A stretch of DNA of 30,806 bases from Candidatus Zixiibacteriota bacterium (lineage in GTDB: Bacteria; Zixibacteria; MSB-5A5; SM23-73-2): positions 1 through 30,806 of the forward strand of contig JAUWYR010000028.1 of NCBI GenBank assembly GCA_030615745.1, written 5' to 3'. The notes beneath the pieces were generated by a model, which saw nothing but the letters and a program-made list of their open reading frames with translations, searched no databases and was not told the origin of the DNA. The stretch's first letter is position 1; each line of letters opens with the position of its first letter. The translations under genes were made by a program, and so were the position numbers. Below are positions 15,823 through 23,926 of this stretch, piece by piece.

Positions 15823-16884
15823 ATGAAAAAACTTATCTTTTTAGCTATAGCGGGGATACTGTTTTCTCTGTTAATTTCAAATTTAGCCTTCTCCGAGATG
15901 GCTGAGGTTAAGGTTGGAAAAGGAACGCTGAAAATTGGCGGTATTCTCCAGGCAGGATTTACCTTGAATCTTGAGGACGAGGGTATTGGTCCGTCTTTTT
16001 CCAATTCCTTCACTTTGAACCGGGCTCGCTTCCTGTTCTGGGGAGAGATTGTTCCGGGCAAAGTGAAGTACTTCGTCCAGTTGGACACTAAGGTAAAACC
16101 CGCCATTTTGGACTACAAAGCCCGATTCTTCTATATTGAGAAAACTGAGATCACCGTTGGTAGATTCCTGCCCAACTTCACCCTCTATATGCCCTATTCC
16201 ACCGCCAAGCTGGAGATGATCAATTACCCCTTGACTACCTCGAGATTTGCGGTATGGAGACAGGTGGGTATCCAGACCACTACAAAAACTGAGTATGTGG
16301 ATTTCAATGTAGGAATTTTTAACGGATACCCTGCAAACAATTTCTCAGACGACAATGACGCCAAGGACTTTCTGGGACGAGTCGAATTCAAGCCTCCGAC
16401 GGAGAACGCGAAGGTAACGGTCGGTGGTTTCGCTTGGATAGGAAGTGCTTTGCCTAAATTCCAAGGTTACGCAGTATCCAACCCGGACGAGAAGACCCTG
16501 GAGATGAATCGCTTCGGCGGCTTCGCAAAGGTCGATTATAAAGCTAATGATGTTACCTTGAAGTTCAGAGGTGAATTCCTGATGGCTTCCACCGAAAAGC
16601 TAACCTCTGCTCACGTTGATAATGTGGCTTCCGTCGATGCTCAAGCCTACTTTGGTCATATTGGCATCCAACCTGATCCCAGAGTGGAATTTTTGGTTCG
16701 TTATGATTTCTACGATCCGGATACAGACACAGAGGATGATGCTATATCCTGGTTCACCGGGGGGGTAAATTATTACCTTGAAGGCATCAATTCCATGTTC
16801 TATTTAAACTATATTCATAAGATAGAAGAAGGTGATGAGGTTGATAACGACCTGGTGGTTGTGCAGGTTCAAATCACATTTTAA
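15823..16884 (+). CDS. Outer-membrane porin-like beta-barrel protein
   Basis: A 353-residue exported protein. A signal peptide (LIFLAIAGILFSLLISNLAFS) is followed by alternating beta strands, including LKIGGILQAGFTLN, FTLNRARFLFWGEI, KYFVQLDT and FFYIEKTEITVGRFLPNF, ending in a C-terminal Phe (VVVQVQITF). This is the pattern of phosphate-selective porin O/P-like barrels. It starts five bases after the ferredoxin subunit with AGAGGAGG upstream, so it is co-transcribed with the formate dehydrogenase. It may let formate or oxyanions through the outer membrane (inferred). Confidence 0.78.
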   Translation: MKKLIFLAIAGILFSLLISNLAFSEMAEVKVGKGTLKIGGILQAGFTLNLEDEGIGPSFSNSFTLNRARFLFWGEIVPGKVKYFVQLDTKVKPAILDYKARFFYIEKTEITVGRFLPNFTLYMPYSTAKLEMINYPLTTSRFAVWRQVGIQTTTKTEYVDFNVGIFNGYPANNFSDDNDAKDFLGRVEFKPPTENAKVTVGGFAWIGSALPKFQGYAVSNPDEKTLEMNRFGGFAKVDYKANDVTLKFRGEFLMASTEKLTSAHVDNVASVDAQAYFGHIGIQPDPRVEFLVRYDFYDPDTDTEDDAISWFTGGVNYYLEGINSMFYLNYIHKIEEGDEVDNDLVVVQVQITF

Positions 16885-16899
16885 AAAGGAGAATAGCTT

Positions 16900-17541
16900 A
16901 TGGTAGATAAGAAAAAACTGATTTTGGGCATTATCCTTTTTGGCTCTATGTGGGGAGGTTTGGAAGCTCTGGGAATAAGCATTATGAGGTCTTTCGATTT
17001 TTCTTTAAAGTCTCCTTTTCTAACAGCCACCGGGATACTGGTCTTAGGTGTGGCAAGAATGATAATGCCCCGTCGGGGCACTACTTTCCTTATGGGTCTT
17101 GTGGCTGCTGGATTTAAGTTCTTAACCCTTCCCCAGATATTTTTCTGCCAGGTGGTTGCGGTCGCTGTCCAGGGAGCTGTCCTTGAGTTTGCCTTCTCTT
17201 ATATTGAAAAAAGAAATCTTTCCAAATGGTTCTCCTTAGGACTTGTTGGTGCTTTTGCTATGTATGTTAACTATGCGCTCTTTTCTTTTATTGAAACCTA
17301 CCTGGTTCTAAATCCTTTCTGGGTTGATAAGGGATTTTCCGGAGTGCTTAACTATACTTTCCTGGAAGGAAGTCTGGCTGCGGTCTTATGCTTTTTCTTT
17401 ATCAATTTAGGTTTCAATCTGGGGAAATCCTTAGCTCCGATCTTCTACCAATGGCAAACTCTAAAGGCTAAAGCTTACAATGTTTCTGCTATGGTGGCTG
17501 TTTTTGGCTGTTGGGGTTTGGGATTTGTGCTCTATCGCTGA
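16900..17541 (+). CDS. Integral membrane protein of the formate dehydrogenase operon
   Basis: A 213-residue protein with about six hydrophobic segments (LILGIILFGSMWGGLEALG, FLTATGILVLGVARMI, FLMGLVAAGFKFL, VVAVAVQGAVLEFAF, LGLVGAFAMYVNYALF, SLAAVLCFFFINLGF and a last one near the C-terminus). I do not recognise the family. It is not a cytochrome b gamma subunit: no paired haem-ligand histidines are seen. It follows the porin gene by 15 bases with AAAGGAG and is closed by a terminator. Size and helix count recall small-molecule transporter S-components, but this is only a possibility. Confidence 0.7.
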   Translation: MVDKKKLILGIILFGSMWGGLEALGISIMRSFDFSLKSPFLTATGILVLGVARMIMPRRGTTFLMGLVAAGFKFLTLPQIFFCQVVAVAVQGAVLEFAFSYIEKRNLSKWFSLGLVGAFAMYVNYALFSFIETYLVLNPFWVDKGFSGVLNYTFLEGSLAAVLCFFFINLGFNLGKSLAPIFYQWQTLKAKAYNVSAMVAVFGCWGLGFVLYR

Positions 17542-17560
17542 ACAGAAAATTATTAAGAAA

Positions 17561-17597
17561 AAAAGGGTATGGGTTTTCAAAAACCATACCCTTTTTT
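17561..17597 (+). terminator. Intrinsic terminator
   Basis: GGGTATGG and CCATACCC pair, flanked by A4 on the left and T6 on the right, with an 11-base A/T-rich loop. It would end the formate dehydrogenase structural operon 20 bases after the membrane-protein stop; the A- and T-runs make it potentially bidirectional. Confidence 0.85.
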
Positions 17598-17614
17598 AGA
17601 ATGGAGAAAATCAG

Positions 17615-17782
17615 ATGGAGAAGGTAGATAAAAAAGTGGAACTAAAAGTAAATGGCAAAGAAGTATCTTTGAACCCATTTGCTAATAACATCATCAGCAA
17701 CACTATCTGGAGTATGGTCTCTTCCTTAAAATTGGAGGAAGAGCCTGAGAAGATAGAAATTAAGATTTCCCGCGAGTCTTAA
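17615..17782 (+). CDS. Small conserved protein upstream of mobB
   Basis: A 55-residue protein. It begins MEKVDKKVELKVNGKEVSLN and continues through PFANNIISNTIWSMVSS to a charged C-terminal strand (EKIEIKISRES). I recall similar short reading frames beside mobB and other molybdenum cofactor genes, but no function is known. GGAG lies about nine bases upstream of the ATG, and the gene ends 28 bases before mobB. Confidence 0.7.
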   Translation: MEKVDKKVELKVNGKEVSLNPFANNIISNTIWSMVSSLKLEEEPEKIEIKISRES

Positions 17783-17810
17783 AAAGTTATTTTCCCAAAG
17801 AGTTAAGTAT

Positions 17811-18311
17811 ATGCGCATTCTGTTAGTGGTAGGAAGAAAAAAAAGAGGGAAGACCTCTTTGGTTGAGAAGCTTGTCCCTGAGTTTAAGAGGAGAGGATAT
17901 AGAGTAGGAACCATAAAATACACAACAATAGACCACCAGTTCGATACACCTGGCAAAGATTCTTTCAGACATACTAAGGCTGGAGCTGGGACAACTTTAG
18001 TTTTGTCTCCGAAAAGGATTGCCCTTTTTTCCTCTGATCTGAGAAAAAAAGAGCCGGATGAGCTTTTCAAGCTCTTTTTTCAAGATTATGACCTGATTAT
18101 AGGAGAAGGCTTTAAAAACTCCCCTTATCCAAAGATTGAGGTTTTAGATTCATCACAGGATATAAAACCTCTGTGTGGGGAAAAGGATAATTTAATCGCA
18201 CTGGTCTGCGATAAAAAGATAGATTTAAAAGTTCCAGTTTTCTCTTTTGATGAAATAGAACAATTGGTCGATTTTTTGGAAAAACAAATACAGAAGGATA
18301 AAGGTGATTAA
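17811..18311 (+). CDS. mobB: Molybdopterin-guanine dinucleotide biosynthesis protein MobB
   Basis: A 166-residue GTP-binding adapter of molybdenum cofactor synthesis. The Walker A loop is GRKKRGKTSL (residues 8-17). GTIKYTTIDHQFDTPGKDSFRHTKAGA is the family signature with the conserved histidines, and DLIIGEGFKNSPYPKIEV the second. It works with MobA in loading guanine nucleotides onto the pterin used by formate dehydrogenase. Its end touches the TonB receptor start. Confidence 0.92.
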   Translation: MRILLVVGRKKRGKTSLVEKLVPEFKRRGYRVGTIKYTTIDHQFDTPGKDSFRHTKAGAGTTLVLSPKRIALFSSDLRKKEPDELFKLFFQDYDLIIGEGFKNSPYPKIEVLDSSQDIKPLCGEKDNLIALVCDKKIDLKVPVFSFDEIEQLVDFLEKQIQKDKGD

Positions 18312-18312
18312 A

Positions 18313-20301
18313 ATGGACTTAAAAGTTTCTCGCAAAAGAAAAAGCTTGTTTTTTTGGTCTTTGATTTTTTTTATTCTTTTAGGAAACTTTAGCGATTCTT
18401 CTGCAGATAGTTTGTCTTTTGGTGATACGCTCCGGGTTTACTATTTAGGGGAGGTGGTGGTTTCTGCCAAGAAAGGCGCTACTGTGTTGACCAGTGCATT
18501 AAGGGAGATTAGCTCCAAAAGGATTCGAAAAGAGGGGATTTCAAACGTTGCTCAAGCAATTGAATTAGCTTCAGGGTCTTATGTGAGTGTAGGGTCAAGA
18601 AATGAGATGATGGTTCAACTTCGAGGAATAGACCAGAGGCAGATTTCCGTTATGTTAGACGGCGTTCCGATCTATGTTCCCTATGATGGTTTGGTCGATT
18701 TAGGGCAGATTCCAACAAGCGCAATAAGAAAAATCACCGTGACCGAGGGAAATGCTTCGGTTTTGTATGGACCCAATTCCTTAGGTGGCTCTATAAATAT
18801 TTTGACTTCAATCCCGAGTAAGAGGAATTCAAGATTAAGACTTTTTTGGGGAAGCGGAGAAATGCAAGAATATTCTTTACAGCAGAGTTTTTCTTTCAAC
18901 AGCTTTGGGATTCTTTTAAGTGCTGGACGCCAGAGACAGGACTTTTTTCCTCTATCAGAAGATTTTGAGCCAACTAAAAACGAGGATGGTGATAAAAGGA
19001 AGAACAGCTACTTCAAAAAAACAGATTTTTTTGCAAAAATGACTTACAGACCCAATCGAGCACACCATACCTCTTTTTCATTTTCATTCATAGATAACGA
19101 AAAAGGAGTTCCGCCAGACATATATTCCAAACGACCTCGATATTGGAAATTCCCAACCTGGAAAAAGTGGGTTTTGAATTTATCTTCTGTCCAAAAAATT
19201 GGAGAATCGTTTCTTTTAAAAACAATTCTTTTCTATGATAAATATGACAATATTTTAGATATCTACACAAGTGCAACCTATGACACCATAAAGGGGCATT
19301 CTACCTACGATGATTACTCAGTTGGCTCCAATATCTTCCTAACTTATAAATTCTCCGAATTGAGCGAATTAACCTTAGGCATAAACTACAAAAAGGATGT
19401 GCATAGAGAGCAGGATGATCGAGAAAAAGAGTGGGAGAAATACAAGATGGAGACCTACGCTTTAGGTGCAGAACATGAGCTTAAAATCCAAGGTGGCTTT
19501 GGCATCTCTTTTGGTTTAAACTTAAATATGGTCCATCCAGTTTATGCTCATAAGCAACCGTTAAGGGAAGATATAAAAACCTTGGATGGACGATTGGGAG
19601 TTTTCCGTAGTTTTTCATCTGAACTGGAAATATTCGGCTCGGTAGGTCATAGAACCAGATTTCCTACTCTAAAAGAGCTATATTCTGGATATTCAGGTCG
19701 TAATATACCCAATCCCGATTTGAAGGAGGAATCCGCATTTAATTTCGAGATTGGAGCACGATACACTTTTTCTCCTTGGGGCAAATCAGAGCTTGTCTTT
19801 TTCGATAGTGAGGTAACTGATCTGATAGTGAAAAAGCTGGTGGCAACCGATCCAGATACATTCCAGATGGATAATGTGGGAAAAGCTCGTTTTTTTGGAG
19901 CTGAGCTTTCTACTACATTAAAGCTAGAGAAAAATACAACTATTTCAGGAAGTTATTCATATTTAGAGGCAGAAAACCTTTCAGATGATAGAGTGAGTGA
20001 TAAGTTAGAATATCGTCCTCAACACAAACTGAGACTTCGAGGAGAGTATAACTTTCAATTTGGATTATCATTGAGTTTAACTATAAATTATATTAGCAAA
20101 AGAGCTTATTTGGATGATGAAGGATACGACCATAAGTTACCTGATTATACTCTGATAGATGGAAAACTAAGCCAGTCTTTATACAAAAATATAATTCTTT
20201 ACTTTGAAGCCAGGAATATCTTTGATAAAAACTATCAAACAGAATATGGATTCCCTATGCCGGGAAGGACTCTGGGAGGAAGTTTAGAAATCGAGTTTTA
20301 G
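18313..20301 (+). CDS. TonB-dependent outer-membrane receptor
   Basis: A 662-residue ligand-gated barrel. A signal peptide (LFFWSLIFFILLGNFSDSSA) is followed by a plug domain (YLGEVVVSAKKGATVLTSALREIS, then VQLRGIDQRQISVMLDGVPIYVPYDG and NASVLYGPNSLGGSINI). Beta strands run to the C-terminal GSLEIEF with a terminal Phe. The region YLGEVVVSA is the likely TonB box area. An in-frame GTG at 18304 overlaps mobB; I prefer the ATG at 18313. It sits between mobB and mobA in an operon for molybdenum cofactor and formate dehydrogenase, so the ligand may be a molybdenum, tungsten or selenium compound; that is inference from context only. Confidence 0.88.
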   Translation: MDLKVSRKRKSLFFWSLIFFILLGNFSDSSADSLSFGDTLRVYYLGEVVVSAKKGATVLTSALREISSKRIRKEGISNVAQAIELASGSYVSVGSRNEMMVQLRGIDQRQISVMLDGVPIYVPYDGLVDLGQIPTSAIRKITVTEGNASVLYGPNSLGGSINILTSIPSKRNSRLRLFWGSGEMQEYSLQQSFSFNSFGILLSAGRQRQDFFPLSEDFEPTKNEDGDKRKNSYFKKTDFFAKMTYRPNRAHHTSFSFSFIDNEKGVPPDIYSKRPRYWKFPTWKKWVLNLSSVQKIGESFLLKTILFYDKYDNILDIYTSATYDTIKGHSTYDDYSVGSNIFLTYKFSELSELTLGINYKKDVHREQDDREKEWEKYKMETYALGAEHELKIQGGFGISFGLNLNMVHPVYAHKQPLREDIKTLDGRLGVFRSFSSELEIFGSVGHRTRFPTLKELYSGYSGRNIPNPDLKEESAFNFEIGARYTFSPWGKSELVFFDSEVTDLIVKKLVATDPDTFQMDNVGKARFFGAELSTTLKLEKNTTISGSYSYLEAENLSDDRVSDKLEYRPQHKLRLRGEYNFQFGLSLSLTINYISKRAYLDDEGYDHKLPDYTLIDGKLSQSLYKNIILYFEARNIFDKNYQTEYGFPMPGRTLGGSLEIEF

Positions 20302-20315
20302 GGTTTTTGGATGAA

Positions 20316-20909
20316 ATGAAAGTAAGTGGGATAATCTTAGCCGGGGGCAAAAATACCAGGATAAAAACTGAGAAGGCTTTCATTCAACTCGGGACAAAGA
20401 TCCTTATAGAGAATATCATTGGCATTTTCAAAAAAATCTTTTCGGAGATTATCATAGTAACCAACAACCCCCGGTCTTATTTGAAATTTAAAACCAAAGT
20501 GGTGGAGGATCTGATTAAGAATAAAGGTCCCCTGGGGGGTATTTTCTCAGGTCTTTGTTTCTCCACAAATGAGCAAAATTTTGTGGTGGGTTGTGATATG
20601 CCTTTTGTCAATTCGGATTTAGTTAACTACATAATCTCCAAGCCAAAAGAATTTGATGTGGTTATACCTGAAATTAATGGAAAAGTAGAGTCTCTTTTCG
20701 CCAGATATTCAAAGAATGCACTTCCTGTTATCTTTTCCCATCTATTAAAAGATGAATTAAGGATTCAAGATATTCTTTCTGAACTGAATGTTTTGAAGAT
20801 AAGCTCAAAGGAGATTGAAAGATTTGACCCAAAGCATTTGAGTTTTTTTAACATCAATACAGCGGAGGATCTGAAAAAAGCCAAGGATTTATTTTCAAGA
20901 CGTAAATAG
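20316..20909 (+). CDS. mobA: Molybdenum cofactor guanylyltransferase MobA
   Basis: A 197-residue nucleotidyltransferase that joins GMP from GTP to molybdopterin. The N-terminal signature ILAGGKNTRIKTEKAFIQLG shows the LAGG-x-R-x-G-x-K pattern with the Gly replaced by Lys/Thr. Further motifs are VVEDLIKNKGPLGGIFSGL, FVVGCDMPFVN (metal-binding Asp) and FFNINTAEDL. A TTG three codons earlier is an alternative start. It follows the receptor gene by 14 bases. The MITE-like element lies between it and fdhD. Confidence 0.92.
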   Translation: MKVSGIILAGGKNTRIKTEKAFIQLGTKILIENIIGIFKKIFSEIIIVTNNPRSYLKFKTKVVEDLIKNKGPLGGIFSGLCFSTNEQNFVVGCDMPFVNSDLVNYIISKPKEFDVVIPEINGKVESLFARYSKNALPVIFSHLLKDELRIQDILSELNVLKISSKEIERFDPKHLSFFNINTAEDLKKAKDLFSRRK

Positions 20910-20988
20910 CATAATGGTCAACAACTTTTTAACTTGAAAATTTCCGGCATGGACTTTTTTAAATTTGGTAGATGGATTGTCTGAGTTT

Positions 20989-21171
20989 TGTAGGTCAAGT
21001 ATGGCGTAGCCTGCTTGACAAAATAAAGTCAACCTGTGTTCAAAACCTCCCCTTAATCCCCTCCTTAGGAAGGAGGGGAAACCGTTCCCTCTCCTTTTTA
21101 AGGAGAGGGTTAGGGTGAGGTTAAAAAGCAGAAGGTTTGTCAACCAGCCCTTGGGGCATGATTGACCTACA
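20989..21171. mobile_element. MITE-like element with imperfect terminal inverted repeats
   Basis: The ends TGTAGGTCAA and TTGACCTACA are perfect inverted repeats, and the match continues imperfectly for about 37 bases on each side (to TTGACAAA and its complement). The 183-base interior holds two hairpins: CCCCTCCTT with AAGGAGGGG (21058-21078), and CCCTCTCCTT with AAGGAGAGGG (21087-21109). It has no coding capacity. It lies in the 329-base gap between mobA and fdhD, which otherwise shows nothing. Confidence 0.65.
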
Positions 21172-21238
21172 TGACTAAACATAAAAACGAATATAAAGAG
21201 TAAGTATATTCCTTAACTTTGAAAACACTTGAAACAAA

Positions 21239-22060
21239 ATGCCAAAAAGCAAAAAGACTAAGATTCAAAAGATTGTCAAGATTAAAAATGGTATAAAAGA
21301 GTCTTTTGAAGATGAAGTGGTCGAGGAAAGACCCCTATCAATTTTTTTGAATGACCAAAAGCTAATAACACTTTTGAGCACACCTTGTGACCAAAAATTT
21401 TTAGCTTTGGGGTTTTTGTTCTCCGAAGGGCTAATTAAAGAAAAAGCTGAGATTAAAAAACTTCTTTTCAGCTCAAAAAAGAACAAAGTAAGAATCTTTA
21501 CAAAAACAATGCGCAGACTTCCTAAAACTTTTTTAAAGGTTGGCACTCTTACCTCCGGGTGTGGGAAAGGAAAAACTTTCGAAAAAATACCCGAAGGATT
21601 CTTCGAAAAGGATATAAATCCTCTAAAAGATGTTTTGATAAATTTGGAGTTTACCATAAGGGCAGATGAGATAACAAATCTGATCAAAAAGTTCGAAAAA
21701 GAGTCATCTGTTTTCAGGTCAACCGGAGGAGTTCACAGCGCTGCTTTGGCAAAAAAGGGAAAGATTTTGCTTTTTTCTGAAGATATAGGAAGACATAATG
21801 CCATAGATAAAGTCTTGGGAGAAAGTTTGGTCAAGGGAATCCATTTAGGGGACAAAGTGTTAATCTCAAGCGGAAGAATTTCATCTGATATATTAATAAA
21901 AGCTTGGAGAGGGAAAATCAGTTTAATCGTCTCCCGCTCCGCTCCTACCAGTTTAGCCATAGAGTTAGCTCAGAAGCTTGGAATAACCATCGTTGGTTTT
22001 GCACGTGGGAAAAGGATGAATGTTTACTCCTATCCGATGAGGGTAGTCGTAGGCTCTTAA
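21239..22060 (+). CDS. fdhD: Formate dehydrogenase sulfurtransferase FdhD
   Basis: A 273-residue protein that carries sulfur from a cysteine desulfurase to the Mo-bisPGD cofactor, which formate dehydrogenase needs for activity. Family motifs are seen: TPCDQKFLALGFLFSEGLI, TLTSGCGKGKTF, VFRSTGGVHSAAL, FSEDIGRHNAIDKVLGESL, LISSGRISSDILIKAWR and VSRSAPTSLAIELAQKLGITIVGFARG. Of the C-x-x-C pair of the E. coli protein only the first Cys (Cys108, in SGCGKG) is present, which is common in the family. It closes the locus and is convergent with glutamate dehydrogenase. Confidence 0.93.
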   Translation: MPKSKKTKIQKIVKIKNGIKESFEDEVVEERPLSIFLNDQKLITLLSTPCDQKFLALGFLFSEGLIKEKAEIKKLLFSSKKNKVRIFTKTMRRLPKTFLKVGTLTSGCGKGKTFEKIPEGFFEKDINPLKDVLINLEFTIRADEITNLIKKFEKESSVFRSTGGVHSAALAKKGKILLFSEDIGRHNAIDKVLGESLVKGIHLGDKVLISSGRISSDILIKAWRGKISLIVSRSAPTSLAIELAQKLGITIVGFARGKRMNVYSYPMRVVVGS

Positions 22061-22184
22061 TAAAACCTAATTTCTTATTTTAATTAAAATCCCTTCAGCT
22101 AAACAGGTTTTTTAAATTATCGTAACGATACCGAGAAGCTAACTTCAAAGTTGTATCATTTGTTTTTTCCTACCACTACAAGTA

Positions 22185-23441
22185 TTATGGAAAGATTCCT
22201 CTTTGCCTGAGTGCATTGGCTACTTTGGTAACTGCAATCATATAAGCAGCCATTCTCATATCCACTTTCTCTTTCTGAGAGAGAGACCATACCCCATCGA
22301 AACTATTTATCATGATTTTCTCAAGACTTGCATTGATTTGGTCAAGGTCCCAGAAGAAAGCTTGGATATCCTGCACCCACTCAAAATAGGAAACTATTAC
22401 CCCACCACTATTAGCTAAAACATCTGGAATTACGATAGTTCCTTTATCTTCAAGAATTTTCTCAGCCTCGGGTGTGGTAGGACCATTAGCTCCCTCGACT
22501 ATAAACTTAGCTTTAATTTTATCAGCATTTTTATCCGTGATTTGATTTTCCAATGCCGCAGGAATCAGGACATCAACATCCGAAAACAGCAATTCCTCAT
22601 TGGAGATCTGTTCTGTCCCATCTTTTTTATACCCTTCCAAAAGATGGTTTTTTGAGGTCTTCACATATTTCAGCATATCTAAAATATCTAATCCTTTAGG
22701 ATTGTAGAATGCGCCAGATACGTCGCTTACCGCAATGATTTTGCATCCTTCTTTGCTCAAAAGGTCTGCGCCTACTGAGCCAACATTGCCAAATCCCTGC
22801 ACAGCTATTGTTGTGTCCTTTGGGTCTTTGCCCAATTTTTTGAGAAGTTGTAAGGAGGAAATCATTACCCCTCTACCGGTAGCTTCTCTGCGTCCCAGAG
22901 AACCTCCTAATTCTATCGGCTTTCCAGTAACAATGTCTAAGACTGTTCTACCTTCAAACATACTTACTGTATCCATTATCCAGCCCATGGTATCTGCGCC
23001 GGTATTAACGTCAGGAGCTGGAATGTCTCTCCTCCCTCCAATAATGGGCATTATCATCACGGTGTAACGTCTGGTCATGCGTCTGATCTCCTCAGTAGAC
23101 ATTTTAAAAGGATCGCATCTCACCCCACCCTTAGCTCCACCATACGGAATATTTACCACCGCACACTTCCAGGTCATCCAGGCAGCTAAAGCCTTAACTT
23201 CATCCAAAGTTACATCCGGGTGGTATCTTATTCCACCTTTACAAGGTCCCCTCACACTTGAATATTGCACCCGGTGTCCAGTAAATACCTCAGTGTGCCC
23301 ATCGTCCATTAATACCGGAACAGAGACTGTCAATTCCCTTTCAGGCTTTTTGAGAACAGTATGGATATTGGGATCAAGGTTAATCTTCTGGGCTACAGTA
23401 TCTAACTGCTTCAAAGCCATTTCAAATAAGCTCTCTTTCAC
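22185..23441 (-). CDS. gdhA: Glutamate dehydrogenase (family II, hexameric)
   Basis: A 418-residue NAD(P)-dependent enzyme converting glutamate to 2-oxoglutarate and ammonia. Catalytic blocks are RGPCKGGIRYHPDV, AAWMTWKCAVVNIPYGGAKGGV (catalytic Lys) and DIPAPDVNTGADTMGWIMD. The nucleotide fold begins at IAVQGFGNVGS. I place the start at GTG (VKESLFEMALKQLD), because AAAGGAG lies just upstream and family members begin at this point; the frame is open 23 codons further. A near-perfect CRP/FNR-type palindrome at 23493-23510 lies about 50 bases upstream. It stands alone and faces the formate dehydrogenase locus. Confidence 0.93.
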   Translation of the reverse strand: MKESLFEMALKQLDTVAQKINLDPNIHTVLKKPERELTVSVPVLMDDGHTEVFTGHRVQYSSVRGPCKGGIRYHPDVTLDEVKALAAWMTWKCAVVNIPYGGAKGGVRCDPFKMSTEEIRRMTRRYTVMIMPIIGGRRDIPAPDVNTGADTMGWIMDTVSMFEGRTVLDIVTGKPIELGGSLGRREATGRGVMISSLQLLKKLGKDPKDTTIAVQGFGNVGSVGADLLSKEGCKIIAVSDVSGAFYNPKGLDILDMLKYVKTSKNHLLEGYKKDGTEQISNEELLFSDVDVLIPAALENQITDKNADKIKAKFIVEGANGPTTPEAEKILEDKGTIVIPDVLANSGGVIVSYFEWVQDIQAFFWDLDQINASLEKIMINSFDGVWSLSQKEKVDMRMAAYMIAVTKVANALRQRGIFP

Positions 23442-23492
23442 GATTTCTCCTTTTTTTCTGCTTAGAACAAAAGAGTTAAAAAAACCTTTACA

Positions 23493-23510
23493 TTGTGAAA
23501 AATTTCTCAA
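23493..23510. promoter_or_regulatory. CRP/FNR-like site upstream of glutamate dehydrogenase
   Basis: TTGTGAAAAATTTCTCAA differs from a perfect TGTGA-N6-TCACA palindrome by one base in one arm. Its left half and flank (ATTGTGAAA) match the perfect site upstream of the formate dehydrogenase genes. It is about 50-70 bases before the GTG start. Confidence 0.4.
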
Positions 23511-23728
23511 ATTAATGTAGGCATTTTTTAGTTTTTGTCAATACTTTTATGGTGGATTTTATAAAAAAAATCCTCCTTTTGCTTTCACTTAGCTTTTTAT
23601 CCAACCTTAGATATAATCTTTAAAAAAGATGAATTCAGCCGATTTATGAGGAATAAATAGTTAAGATTAGGGATTGATAAGACTTCAAGATATAAGTAAT
23701 CTGTTATTTTAAAAGCTTTTATTGAGGT

Positions 23729-23852
23729 CTCTGAAAAACTCATATTATCAATGCACTGTCATTGCGAGGAGTCCATATGGACGACGAAGCAATCTCAAGA
23801 GATTGCCACGCCCTTCGGGCTCGCAATGACAAAAAACCGTACTTTTTCAGAG
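23729..23852. mobile_element. Nested palindromic repeat element (MITE/REP-like)
   Basis: The outer ends CTCTGAAAAA and TTTTTCAGAG are inverted repeats. Nested inside, TGTCATTGCGAG (23757-23768) pairs with CTCGCAATGACA (23820-23831). The centre carries GACGAAGCAATCTC with GAGATTG. The wording CATTGCGAG...GAAGCAATCTC is typical of dispersed palindromic repeats found in many bacterial genomes. The rest of the 485-base gap (23442-23926) shows no gene. Confidence 0.7.
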
Positions 23853-23926
23853 CTCTCTTATTCTTTTATTGACAAAATTTCTTCAATAGAATACCTTTGA
23901 ATAAAAGTATTTAAAAGGATTATTCA

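Noticed and set aside
16900-17541. Membrane protein as the formate dehydrogenase gamma (cytochrome b) subunit
   Set aside because: No suitably placed histidine pairs for haem ligation within its membrane spans, and the sequence does not resemble FdnI.
21172-21238. Molybdenum cofactor riboswitch upstream of fdhD
   Set aside because: The leader is too short and no conserved multi-stem structure is visible; the palindromes upstream belong to the MITE-like element.
22735-23520. Plus-strand frames of 110 and 147 codons opposite glutamate dehydrogenase
   Set aside because: Antisense shadows of a strongly conserved gene.
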